Shown piece after piece: positions 1 through 6,968 of a DNA stretch of 29,261 nt. The notes under the pieces were generated by a model that did not search any database, was not told where the DNA came from, and saw only the letters and a program-made list of their open reading frames with translations. Every line of letters begins with the position of its first letter. Position 1 is the stretch's first letter. Origin of the DNA: Alphaproteobacteria bacterium (lineage in GTDB: Bacteria; Pseudomonadota; Alphaproteobacteria; CAAGCB01; CAG-977); contig CAAGEP010000001.1 of NCBI GenBank assembly GCA_900768875.1, forward strand, positions 1 through 29,261, read 5' to 3'. A program made the translations under genes and the position numbers.

Positions 1-813
1 ATGATCGGCACGAAAGTGTTTGACGTTTCCATTGAAGATTCGAACCTGGTGTTCAAAACGTTGGATACCACGTCCGTTGAAGTGACGGGTAAAATCGCCG
101 ACGTGTTCGGAATGGACAAAGGCGTCGAAGTCAAATTGGAAGCGACGGATACCGCCGAATCCCTGCGTCAGAAAATCGACGCGTTGGAAGGCATTTCCGC
201 CGAATTCGATGAAAACGGCAAACTGGTCGTTAAATCCGCCGAAGGTGACGATATGGTCATTTCCGGCGCTTTGGCGGACAAGCTGGGCATTTCGGGAGCA
301 GTGACGAACGGTTCGAACGAACGCGCGACATACGCGAAACAGTTTGACAGCGTTTTGAAACAGATTGACGAACTGGTGCAGGATACGTCCTACAAAGGCA
401 TCAACCTGTTGAAAGGCGACAATCTGACGGTTGTGTTTAACGAATCGCGTACCAGCACGTTGGAACTGAAAGGCGTCACGTTCGATTCGACGGGCTTGGG
501 CTTCACCCAGTCCGCAAACGAATGGATGCACACGGACGACATCGATACGGCTTTGGATCAAATCACCAAAGCGACGTCGACCTTGCGCGCGCAGGCGTCC
601 GAATTCGGTCAGAACTTGTCCACGGTGCAAATCCGCGAAGACTTCACCGAAAACATGATCAACAACCTGACCACGGGCGCGGACAAGCTGACGCTGGCTG
701 ACGCGAACGAAGAAGCGGCGAACTTGCTGGCTTTGCAGACCCGTCAGTCGTTGGCGACGAACTCTTTGTCGCTGGCGTCGCAGTCGGCTCAGAGCGTGTT
801 GAAATTGTTCTAA
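1..813 (+). CDS. Flagellin, C-terminal part (5' end lies outside the window)
   Basis: Structural protein of the flagellar filament, exported and polymerised outside the cell. The last ~120 residues are a typical flagellin D1/D0 C-terminus: 'NLLKGDNL', a helical stretch around 'STLRAQASEFGQNLSTVQIRED', 'DANEEAANLLALQTRQSLATNSLSLA', and an end in 'SVLKLF'. The conserved N-terminal flagellin helices are absent, so the ATG at base 1 is almost certainly an internal methionine and the gene continues upstream. The middle (about residues 1-100) looks like the variable surface-exposed region. Two terminators follow directly, so this is the end of its transcription unit. I do not assign a paralogue name. 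Confidence 0.9.
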   Translation: MIGTKVFDVSIEDSNLVFKTLDTTSVEVTGKIADVFGMDKGVEVKLEATDTAESLRQKIDALEGISAEFDENGKLVVKSAEGDDMVISGALADKLGISGAVTNGSNERATYAKQFDSVLKQIDELVQDTSYKGINLLKGDNLTVVFNESRTSTLELKGVTFDSTGLGFTQSANEWMHTDDIDTALDQITKATSTLRAQASEFGQNLSTVQIREDFTENMINNLTTGADKLTLADANEEAANLLALQTRQSLATNSLSLASQSAQSVLKLF

Positions 814-835
814 GTCTTGCAATCGACATGAAACA

Positions 836-871
836 AAAAGCGGGGGAAAGGAAACTTTCCCCCGTTTTTTT
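836..871 (+). terminator. Rho-independent terminator after flagellin
   Basis: A 10-bp G/C-rich stem (841-850 with 855-864) is capped by a GAAA tetraloop and followed by a run of T at 865-871. An upstream A run at 836-839 can extend the stem. It lies 23 bases after the flagellin stop. Confidence 0.92.
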
Positions 872-897
872 ATGTAAAAAATGCGCGCAAGCATACT

Positions 898-928
898 AAA
901 AAAGCTCCTCGGCCGAGGAGCTTTTTTT
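898..928 (-). terminator. Terminator for asd (symmetrical, can act in both directions)
   Basis: A perfect palindrome with core GCTCCTCGGCCGAGGAGC (904-921) is flanked by A's on the left and T's on the right. It gives a stem plus U-tract on either strand. On the minus strand it lies just past the asd stop at 943; on the plus strand it backs up the flagellin terminator. Confidence 0.88.
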
Positions 929-942
929 CTGCATTTAATATT

Positions 943-1965
943 TTATTTGTTCAGATAATCGCGCACCAGCACTTCGGCGATTTGAACCGCGTTCAGTGCC
1001 GCGCCTTTGCGCAGGTTGTCCGCCACGCACCAAAAGCTCAGCCCGTTGTCGACCGTTGCGTCGGAACGGATGCGCGAAACGTAAACTTCGCCTTCGCCCG
1101 CGACTTCGGCAGGGGTCGGATAGCCGCCGTTTTCGCGGGAATCGATCACGATAACCCCCGGCGTTTCACGCAAAATCTCGGTCGCCGCGGTATCGGAAAT
1201 TTCGTCCGTCGTTTCGATGTTGACGTATTCGGCGTGACCGACAAACACGGGAACGCGCGCGCAGTTGGCGTGCACTTTGATTTTCGGATCCAAAATCTTT
1301 TTGGTTTCGGCGGTCATTTTCCATTCTTCCTTGGTCGAACCGTCGTCCAAGAAAACGTCAATGTGCGGAATGACGTTGAAAGCAATCTGTTTGGTGAATT
1401 TTTTCTGATTTTCGGACGGCATTTGATTCATAAAGATGCCGCGCGTCTGGTTGAACAGTTCGTCCATGGCTTCTTTGCCCGCGCCCGAAACGGATTGGTA
1501 CGTCGAAACGACCACGCGTTCGATGTGGAACGCTTTGTGCAAAGCCGCCAAAGGCACAACCATTTGAATCGTCGAACAGTTCGGGTTCGCGATGATGTTT
1601 TTCTTTTTGTATCCCGCAATCGCTTCGGGATTGACTTCGGGAACGACCAGAGGAACGTCGGGATCCATGCGCCATTGCGACGAATTGTCGATGACGACGC
1701 AGCCCGCTTCGGCGATTTTCGGGGCGAATTTTTCGGACACGCCGCCGCCCGCGGACATCAAAGCGATGTCGACCCCGTGAAAGTCGAAGTCCGCCAGATT
1801 TTGCACTTTTAAAACTTTTTCTTCGCCGAAAGAAACTTCTTTTCCGACGGATTTTGACGAAGCCAGAGCATACACTTCGTCAACGGGGAAATTCCGTTCC
1901 GCCAAGGTTTGCAACATTTCACGCCCGACATTGCCGGTTGCGCCGACGACCGCGACTTTTACCAT
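943..1965 (-). CDS. asd: Aspartate-semialdehyde dehydrogenase
   Basis: Cytoplasmic NADPH-dependent enzyme that reduces aspartyl phosphate to aspartate semialdehyde, the branch point to lysine/diaminopimelate, threonine and methionine. The N-terminal Rossmann motif GATGNVG is at residues 8-14 and the catalytic cysteine in NPNCST is residue 130. The product is 340 residues, normal for the family. I chose the ATG at 1965 over an upstream in-frame start at 1995, because AGGAG lies 10 bases before it and the protein then begins 'MVKVAVVGATG'. It follows rplS on the same strand, but hairpins in the spacer could separate it from the ribosomal genes. The homoserine branch enzyme (hom) is also in this window, about 20 kb away. 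Confidence 0.96.
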   Translation of the reverse strand: MVKVAVVGATGNVGREMLQTLAERNFPVDEVYALASSKSVGKEVSFGEEKVLKVQNLADFDFHGVDIALMSAGGGVSEKFAPKIAEAGCVVIDNSSQWRMDPDVPLVVPEVNPEAIAGYKKKNIIANPNCSTIQMVVPLAALHKAFHIERVVVSTYQSVSGAGKEAMDELFNQTRGIFMNQMPSENQKKFTKQIAFNVIPHIDVFLDDGSTKEEWKMTAETKKILDPKIKVHANCARVPVFVGHAEYVNIETTDEISDTAATEILRETPGVIVIDSRENGGYPTPAEVAGEGEVYVSRIRSDATVDNGLSFWCVADNLRKGAALNAVQIAEVLVRDYLNK

Positions 1966-1995
1966 ATCTTTTAAACTCCTAAAACAGGAAAACAC

Positions 1996-2028
1996 AAAAA
2001 CCCCGATTCGGCAGAAGTCCTACGGGGT
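1996..2028 (-). terminator. Probable terminator/attenuator between rplS and asd
   Basis: On the minus strand ACCCCG (2023-2028) pairs with CGGGGT (2000-2005) and is followed at once by a T-rich run. The loop is long (17 bases), so it is weaker than the other terminators here. It ends only about 30 bases before the asd start, leaving little room for a separate asd promoter downstream of it; attenuation or partial read-through is possible. Confidence 0.55.
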
Positions 2029-2039
2029 AAAAATCCACA

Positions 2040-2081
2040 GCTCCGCTTTTCCGAAAGGGAGGCGAACCTCCCCTTCGGAGC
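2040..2081 (-). other. Strong hairpin downstream of rplS
   Basis: An outer stem GCTCCG/CGGAGC (2040-2045 with 2076-2081) encloses GGGAGG/CCTCCC (2057-2062 with 2067-2072) around a 4-base loop. It starts 18 bases after the rplS stop. It has no immediate U-run, so it may protect the 3' end of the ribosomal-operon mRNA or work with the next hairpin. Its minus-strand loop region GGAGGTTCGCCT resembles part of the ffh leader. Confidence 0.6.
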
Positions 2082-2098
2082 AAGAGGGTGCAGCGTTC

Positions 2099-2461
2099 TT
2101 ATTTCGCGTCGTTGATTTCGGAAATACGAGCCGCTTTACCGCGCAAGTTGCGGAGGTAATACAACTTGGAACGGGCGACTTTACCGCGACGGGTAACTTC
2201 GACTTTCGCCACATTCGGGGAATAGACGGGGAAAACGCGTTCCACGCCTTCGCCGAACGAAATTTTGCGAACGGTGAACGTCGAGTTCAAACCGTCGTTT
2301 TTACGGGCGATGCAAACGCCTTCGTAAACCTGAATACGTTCGCGGTCGCCTTCGACGACTTTGGCGTGAACGCGCAGGGTGTCGCCGGCTTTAAATTCGG
2401 GAAAATCGGCTTTCGCCAGTTTTTCGGCTTGCTCTTTTTCGAGCGTTTTAATCAAATTCAT
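2099..2461 (-). CDS. rplS: 50S ribosomal protein L19
   Basis: Component of the large ribosomal subunit at the interface with the 30S. The product has 120 residues, the usual size. Family landmarks include 'FKAGDTLRVHAKVVEGDRER', 'QVYEGVCIARKNDGLNSTFTVRK', 'ERVFPVYSP' and 'RRGKVARSKLYYLRNLRGKAARI'. It starts 4 bases after the trmD stop and is the last gene of the rpsP-rimM-trmD-rplS cluster, an order conserved across many bacteria. Two hairpins follow before asd. Confidence 0.98.
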   Translation of the reverse strand: MNLIKTLEKEQAEKLAKADFPEFKAGDTLRVHAKVVEGDRERIQVYEGVCIARKNDGLNSTFTVRKISFGEGVERVFPVYSPNVAKVEVTRRGKVARSKLYYLRNLRGKAARISEINDAK

Positions 2462-2465
2462 AGGT

Positions 2466-3182
2466 TTAATCCTCTCGCTTTTTTGCGGTTTCCAGATAAG
2501 CTTTCCACAAATCGGGGCGCCGCTGTTTTGTTAACTGTTCCGCCATGGCTTTGCGCCAGAGGGCGATTTTTCCGTGATGACCCGAGCATAACACTTCGGG
2601 CACGGTGCGTCCGTTCCATTCAACGGGACGCGTGTATTGCGGATACTCCAACAATCCTTGGCTGAAGCTTTCCTCGGTCAAAGAATCCTGCGATCCCATC
2701 ACGCCCGGCAATAAACGCACAACCGCGTCCAATACCGCCAGCGCCGCGGGTTCGCCCCCCGAAAGAACGAAGTCGCCCAAGCTGACTTCCTCGAACGGAT
2801 AGGCTTCCAGCACGCGTTCGTCAATCCCTTCAAAGCGTCCGCACAGGAACGTCGCGCGTCCCTCTGCCGCGATTTGCTCCACCAATCCCTGCGTGACTTG
2901 CCGTCCGCGCGGGGAAAAGTAAATCAGCCGCGTACCCGCTTTGTGAACCGCTTCCACGGCGCGTCCCAATACGTCGGGACGCATGACCATGCCCGCGCCG
3001 CCTCCGAACGGAGTGTCGTCCACCGTCCGATGACGATCGGATGCGAAATCGCGAATGTTTGTCACATTCAGCTTCCACAACCCTTCGTCCAGCGCTTTTC
3101 CCGCCAAAGAATGTCCCAGATAACCGGGGAACATTTCGGGAAACACGGTCAAAACATCGGCGGTAAACAAAGGATCAGCCAT
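2466..3182 (-). CDS. trmD: tRNA (guanine-N1-)-methyltransferase TrmD
   Basis: SPOUT methyltransferase that makes m1G37 next to the anticodon, preventing frameshifting. Visible signatures are 'VLTVFPEMFPGYLGHSLAGK', 'DDTPFGGGAGMVMRPDV', 'FLCGRFEGIDERV' and the trefoil-knot segment 'LSGGEPAALAVLDAVVRLLPGV'. I chose the ATG at 3182, giving 238 residues beginning 'MADPLFTADVL'. A longer frame to 3236 only adds sequence inside rimM. The start overlaps the rimM stop by 8 bases, which suggests translational coupling. rplS follows after 4 bases. Confidence 0.97.
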   Translation of the reverse strand: MADPLFTADVLTVFPEMFPGYLGHSLAGKALDEGLWKLNVTNIRDFASDRHRTVDDTPFGGGAGMVMRPDVLGRAVEAVHKAGTRLIYFSPRGRQVTQGLVEQIAAEGRATFLCGRFEGIDERVLEAYPFEEVSLGDFVLSGGEPAALAVLDAVVRLLPGVMGSQDSLTEESFSQGLLEYPQYTRPVEWNGRTVPEVLCSGHHGKIALWRKAMAEQLTKQRRPDLWKAYLETAKKRED

Positions 3183-3717
3183 TGTCTTCCGCGTCCTGTT
3201 TTTCGGGTTTGACTTCCACAAATTCAGGCAGGACAACCGTCAAAGTTTTGTGTTCGACATCGACTTCGGGAACAACCGAATCGGTAAACGGCAGAAAATC
3301 CGCCAAGCTTCCGATTTCCAGCATATCGCCCGCGCCGAAGTTGTACACGCCTTTGACTTTGCCGAGGATTTCGCCGTCCGCCGTTTTGGCGGTCATGCCG
3401 ATAAGGTCGGCATAATAGAACTCGTTGTCTGATGTTTCGGGCAAAGCTTTGCGGTCAACGAACAGCTTGACGCCCCGCAGGGCTTCCGCCGCCGTCCTGT
3501 CCGAAATGCCGTCCAAACGGACAAGGAAAACATCCCCCGTCTGACCGACGATTTCAGCCTTGAAGCTTCGCTTGTCCGATTCGTCGGACAACGCGCCGTA
3601 CGACGCAAAATCCCGCGCCTGTTTTGTGTAGCTTTTGACTTTGACCAAACCGCGAACGCCGTGCGCCGTGGTAATCATCGCCACGCACACTTTGCCGTTT
3701 TCAGCGGTTTTTGTCAT
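3175..3717 (-). CDS. rimM: Ribosome maturation factor RimM
   Basis: 16S rRNA processing and 30S assembly factor that binds S19 near the 30S head. It has 180 residues: an N-terminal RimM beta-barrel ('VCVAMITTAHGVRGLVKVKSYT', around residues 10-31) and a C-terminal PRC barrel ('YYADLIGMTAKTADGEILGKV ... LPFTDSVVPEVDVEHKTLTV'). A good AAGGAG lies 11 bases before the ATG. It follows rpsP after 26 bases and overlaps trmD by 8. The charged C-terminal tail is short and unremarkable. Confidence 0.96.
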   Translation of the reverse strand: MTKTAENGKVCVAMITTAHGVRGLVKVKSYTKQARDFASYGALSDESDKRSFKAEIVGQTGDVFLVRLDGISDRTAAEALRGVKLFVDRKALPETSDNEFYYADLIGMTAKTADGEILGKVKGVYNFGAGDMLEIGSLADFLPFTDSVVPEVDVEHKTLTVVLPEFVEVKPEKQDAEDNG

Positions 3718-3743
3718 TGTCGCAAGACTCCTTTACGGAAAAA

Positions 3744-4112
3744 TTAAGCTTCCGCGGTCGCTTCGGCGGCGGCAGCAGCGGCTTCCGCTTTGGCTTTGGC
3801 GCGTTCCTGAGCCTTGGCTTTCGGAGCGGACTTCTGCGGGCGTTCGTTGATGACGGGCGCTTCGCACAAGCCCAGTTTCGACAACAATTTCGCAACGCGT
3901 TCGGTCGGCTGCGCACCGGCGCCCAGCCAGAATTTCACGCGGTCGGCTTTGACGACGACGCGTTCGGCGTGATCCGCCGGCAACAACGGGTTGTAAGAAC
4001 CGACGCGTTCGATGAAACGACCGTCGCGCGGGCAACGCTGATCTGCTACAACGATTTTGTGAAAGGGCGCGCCTTTCGAACCACCGCGAGCAAGTCTGAT
4101 ACGAACTGACAT
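3744..4112 (-). CDS. rpsP: 30S ribosomal protein S16 with Ala/Lys-rich tail
   Basis: Small-subunit ribosomal protein needed for 30S assembly. The core (residues 1-85) carries 'MSVRIRLARGGSKGAPFHKIVVAD', 'RDGRFIERVGSYNPL' and 'DRVKFWLGAGAQPTERVAKLL'. The remaining ~35 residues form a low-complexity Ala/Lys/Glu tail, common in alphaproteobacterial S16 and likely flexible. GTGAGG precedes the ATG by about 9 bases. The 39-base gap from ffh shows no terminator, so ffh and rpsP may be co-transcribed. Confidence 0.97.
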   Translation of the reverse strand: MSVRIRLARGGSKGAPFHKIVVADQRCPRDGRFIERVGSYNPLLPADHAERVVVKADRVKFWLGAGAQPTERVAKLLSKLGLCEAPVINERPQKSAPKAKAQERAKAKAEAAAAAAEATAEA

Positions 4113-4151
4113 TTAATTTACCTCACTTTTAAAATTCACAAAGTCTGCCGT

Positions 4152-5540
4152 TCAAGACGGAAATCCGCCGAACGGAGGAAAGCCCCCCGTTCCGCCGAAA
4201 CCGCCGCCGAAGCCGCCGGGCAGACCGCCGAACAAGCCTCGCTTTCCCATTTTTTTCACCTTTTTCATCATGTCCGCCATTTGGTCGTACTGTTTCAGAA
4301 GCTTGTTGACTTCCTGTACGGTCAAGCCGCAGCCGTCGGCAATGCGCTTTTTGCGCGAAGCCTTGATGATGTCGGGATTACGGCGTTCGCGAGGCGTCAT
4401 GGAAAGAATAATCGCCTCTTGCCGTTTAAAAACTTTGTCGTCGATTTTGGCGGCGTCGATTTGCGCTTTGAATTTGCCCATGCCGGGGATTAAGCCCAGC
4501 AAGCCCTTCAAATCGCCCATCTTTTGCATCTGCCGCAGCTGCGACAACAAATCGTTCAAATCGAAGCGTCCGTCCATCATGCGTTTCGCGACGCGTTCCG
4601 CTTCGTCTTTATCCATTTTTTCCGCCGCCGTTTCCACCAAGGAAACAACGTCGCCCATGCCTAAAATCCTGCCCGCCAAGCGGTCGGGATGGAAGGGTTC
4701 GAGGGCTTCAACCTTTTCGCCCGCGCCCAAAAATTTAATCGGGCGTCCCGTCACGGCGCGCATGGACAGCGCCGCGCCGCCGCGCGAATCGCCGTCGATT
4801 CGCGTCAGCACAATGCCCGTGATTCCGATTTTTTCGTTGAATTCGCGCGCGATGTTCGCCGCGTCCTGTCCCGCCAGAGCGTCAACCACCAAAAGCGTTT
4901 CGTGCGGATTGACCAAAGCGCGGACTTCCGCCACTTCAGCCATCATGTCCAAATCGATATGCAAGCGTCCCGCCGTATCCAAAATGACGACGTCGTAGCC
5001 TTTTTTGGCTTCCGCCATGGCGCGGGCGGCAATGGCTTTGGGCTTTTCGCCGACAATCACGGGCAGAACCGCGACATCGATTTGTTTGCCTAATTGCGCC
5101 AGCTGTTCCTGCGCCGCGGGGCGGTAAACGTCCAAGGACGCCAGCAAAACGCGCTTTTTGTCTTTTTTCAAGCGTAGAGCCAGTTTGGCGGAGGTCGTCG
5201 TTTTGCCCGACCCCTGCAGACCGACCATCAAAACGGGGACGGGTGCGGGCGCGTTCAAATCCAGCGCGGCGTTTTCCCCGCCCAGAGTTTCCACCAGCGC
5301 GTCGTTGACGATTTTGACAACCATTTGAGAGGGGGTGACGGACTTGACAACCGCCTGTCCGACCGCCTGTTCGCGCACTTTCGCCACAAAGTCCTTGACC
5401 ACGGGCAGGGCGACGTCGGCTTCCAGCAAAGCGATGCGGATTTCGCGCATGGCGGTGTCGACGTCGGACTCGGTCAAAGCCCCCCGCCGCGCCAAGCGGT
5501 CAAACACGCCGCTTAATTTTTCAGCCAAAGTATCGAACAT
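4152..5540 (-). CDS. ffh: Signal recognition particle GTPase Ffh (SRP54)
   Basis: Cytoplasmic GTPase that binds 4.5S RNA and signal sequences and delivers ribosomes to FtsY. The 462 residues comprise an N domain (1-90), a G domain with P-loop GLQGSGKTT (107-115), 'DVYRPAA', 'DTAGR' and 'TRIDGDSRGGAALS', and a methionine-rich M domain ('FDLNDLLSQLRQMQKMGDLKG', 'IPGMGKFK', 'SRKKRIADGCGLTVQEVNKLLKQYDQM'). The tail is Gly/Phe-rich. I chose the ATG at 5540 over the in-frame extension to 5681: GAGG lies 5-6 bases upstream, the protein then begins 'MFDTLAEKLSGVF' like its family, and the extension would cover the leader and reach the promoter. Confidence 0.98.
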   Translation of the reverse strand: MFDTLAEKLSGVFDRLARRGALTESDVDTAMREIRIALLEADVALPVVKDFVAKVREQAVGQAVVKSVTPSQMVVKIVNDALVETLGGENAALDLNAPAPVPVLMVGLQGSGKTTTSAKLALRLKKDKKRVLLASLDVYRPAAQEQLAQLGKQIDVAVLPVIVGEKPKAIAARAMAEAKKGYDVVILDTAGRLHIDLDMMAEVAEVRALVNPHETLLVVDALAGQDAANIAREFNEKIGITGIVLTRIDGDSRGGAALSMRAVTGRPIKFLGAGEKVEALEPFHPDRLAGRILGMGDVVSLVETAAEKMDKDEAERVAKRMMDGRFDLNDLLSQLRQMQKMGDLKGLLGLIPGMGKFKAQIDAAKIDDKVFKRQEAIILSMTPRERRNPDIIKASRKKRIADGCGLTVQEVNKLLKQYDQMADMMKKVKKMGKRGLFGGLPGGFGGGFGGTGGFPPFGGFPS

Positions 5541-5554
5541 TTTTCCTCTTTCCC

Positions 5555-5593
5555 TTATACAAACAAAAAGGGCGTCTGTGAGCGTATCTTCAC
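5555..5593 (-). CDS. Possible 12-residue leader peptide upstream of ffh
   Basis: A GTG-initiated frame encodes MKIRSQTPFLFV and stops 14 bases before the ffh ATG. A near-perfect Shine-Dalgarno (AAGGAGGT) lies about 11 bases upstream, slightly far. The codons run through the 3' arm and U-tract of the attenuator-like hairpin at 5561-5602, so ribosomes here would disrupt it. No known family matches. The SD itself sits in the palindrome CCTCCAAGGAGG and could be hidden. This is speculative; the alternative is that the AAGGAGG is only part of a structured RNA. Confidence 0.35.
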   Translation of the reverse strand: MKIRSQTPFLFV

Positions 5594-5602
5594 CGGCAGA
5601 CG
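5561..5602 (-). promoter_or_regulatory. Terminator-like hairpin in the ffh leader
   Basis: On the minus strand CGTCTG (5602-5597) pairs with CAGACG (5578-5573). Alternatively CGTCT/AGACG plus an inner GTGA/TCAC can form. CC and a T-rich run (TTTTTGTTT) follow, the layout of an intrinsic terminator inside the 5' UTR. The pair ATACAA/TTGTAT (5634-5639 with 5557-5562) can close the whole element, and CCTTAT/ATAAGG offers a competing pairing near the ffh ribosome-binding site. I could not match it to a named riboswitch. It does not show the conserved GGAAGGAAGCAGCC motif of SRP RNA. Confidence 0.5.
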
Positions 5603-5649
5603 AACCTCCTTGGAGGCATAAGGCGTAAAAACCTTGTATGATTGGTGTC

Positions 5650-5678
5650 TTTATACGCTTTAGCCGCCTCGGAGTCAA
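5650..5678 (-). promoter_or_regulatory. Sigma70-type promoter of ffh
   Basis: TTGACT (-35, 5673-5678) and TATAAA (-10, 5650-5655) are separated by exactly 17 bases on the minus strand. The predicted start near 5643 gives an RNA leader of roughly 100 bases before ffh. Confidence 0.75.
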
Positions 5679-5694
5679 CACGTTTGTTTATTCT

Positions 5695-5724
5695 TTGACT
5701 TTAAGAGGGATTGTTTGCTAACTT
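5695..5724 (+). promoter_or_regulatory. Probable promoter of mtaB-ftsY
   Basis: TTGACT at 5695-5700 and TAACTT at 5719-5724, spaced by 18 bases, precede mtaB and point away from the ffh promoter. The -10 is a weak match. The predicted start near 5731 gives a short leader. Confidence 0.45.
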
Positions 5725-5753
5725 AAAGCGTCTGTTATTTGAAAGTCCGTCTT

Positions 5754-6968
5754 ATGTCCGCAAAAATCATCACGTTCGGCTGTCGACTGAACACTTTTGA
5801 ATCCGCCGCAATTCGGCAAGAGCTGGAAAAGTGCGGCCGCGACATCGTGGTCGTCAACACCTGCGCCGTCACGGGCGAAGCCGAACGCCAATGCCGCCAA
5901 GCCATCCGCAAGGCTCGCCGCGACTATCCCGATGCGTTTTTAATCGCAACGGGCTGCGCGGCGCAAGTCCACCCCGAACTGTACGCTCAAATGCCCGAAG
6001 TCGACCGCGTTTTGGGCAACCGCGAAAAGCTTGACCCCAAAAACTTTTTACCGAACGCCGCCGCCGTCGCCGTGTCCGACATCCAAGCCCCCGCCGATTT
6101 TGAAAGCGTCGAACCCGTGTACTTTGACGGACGGTGCCGCGCTTTCATCCAGATTCAGCAAGGGTGCGACAATCACTGCACGTTTTGCATCATTCCCTAC
6201 GCGCGCGGCAAAAGCGTTTATCTGTCCGCCGACAAAATCCTGCATCACGCGCGGGCTTTGGTCGAACAGGGATTCGCCGAAATCGGACTGACGGGCGTGG
6301 ACATCACGGATTATCCCGACTTTGCGGCTTTGGTCAAAGCGTTGACCGAAATCGACGGATTGAAGCGGCTGAGGCTCGGTTCGCTCGACCCCGCGTGCGT
6401 GCATGACGATTTAATCGCGCTGTTCGGTGAAACGGACGTGCTTCAGCCGCACTTGCACCTGTCGGCGCAGGCGGGCGACAATCTGGTTTTGAAAAGAATG
6501 GCGCGCCGCCACACGCGCGAAGACATCATCGCTTTGTGCGAACGGGTGCGCAAAGTCCGCCCCGACGTCGTGTTCGGCGCGGATTTCATCACGGGCTTTC
6601 CGACCGAAACGGAATCCATGTTCAACAACACCGTCGCTTTGGTTAAACAGGCGGACATCACCCACCTGCACGTTTTTCCGTATTCGGAACGCCCGGGAAC
6701 GCCCGCCGCGAAAATGCCGCAAGTTCCCGTTTCCGTGCGTAAAGAGCGGGCGAAAATCCTGCGTGAAACGGGCGAAAAGCTGTTAAACGATTATATGCTT
6801 GACCGATTGGGACAAACGGCAAGCGTTTTATATGAAGCGGACGGCAAAGGACTGTGCGAACACTACTTGCCCGTTCACATCGACGGAGATTTCACGGCGG
6901 GGCAAATCATCCCCGTGCGCCTGACGGGCATCAGGCAGACGGGCGTTTTTGAAGGGAGCGTTTTATAA
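5754..6968 (+). CDS. mtaB: MiaB-like tRNA methylthiotransferase (MtaB type)
   Basis: Radical-SAM enzyme expected to convert t6A37 to ms2t6A37 in tRNAs reading ANN codons. It has 404 residues from the ATG. The N-terminal UPF0004 domain has cysteines 10, 37 and 68 for one 4Fe-4S cluster ('TFGCRLNTFES', 'VVNTCAVTGEA', 'ATGCAAQ'). The radical-SAM CxxxCxxC is at 138, 142 and 145 ('GCDNHCTFCIIPYARG'). A short TRAM-like domain ends the protein. RimO and MiaB are alternatives, but the 'VNTCAVTGEAERQCRQ' pattern and length fit MtaB best. A TTG at 5739 could start 5 residues earlier; neither start has a strong SD. The stop overlaps the ftsY start by one base (TAATG). Confidence 0.88.
   Translation: MSAKIITFGCRLNTFESAAIRQELEKCGRDIVVVNTCAVTGEAERQCRQAIRKARRDYPDAFLIATGCAAQVHPELYAQMPEVDRVLGNREKLDPKNFLPNAAAVAVSDIQAPADFESVEPVYFDGRCRAFIQIQQGCDNHCTFCIIPYARGKSVYLSADKILHHARALVEQGFAEIGLTGVDITDYPDFAALVKALTEIDGLKRLRLGSLDPACVHDDLIALFGETDVLQPHLHLSAQAGDNLVLKRMARRHTREDIIALCERVRKVRPDVVFGADFITGFPTETESMFNNTVALVKQADITHLHVFPYSERPGTPAAKMPQVPVSVRKERAKILRETGEKLLNDYMLDRLGQTASVLYEADGKGLCEHYLPVHIDGDFTAGQIIPVRLTGIRQTGVFEGSVL

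Noticed and set aside
3744..3870. Ala/Lys-rich tail of S16 as a novelty
   Set aside because: Low-complexity S16 tails are common in alphaproteobacteria.
5541..5645. SRP (4.5S) RNA gene upstream of ffh
   Set aside because: The conserved GGAAGGAAGCAGCC tetraloop/asymmetric-loop motif is missing.
5541..5681. In-frame extension of ffh
   Set aside because: It covers the structured leader and reaches the promoter; the ATG at 5540 has a good ribosome-binding site and gives the normal N-terminus.
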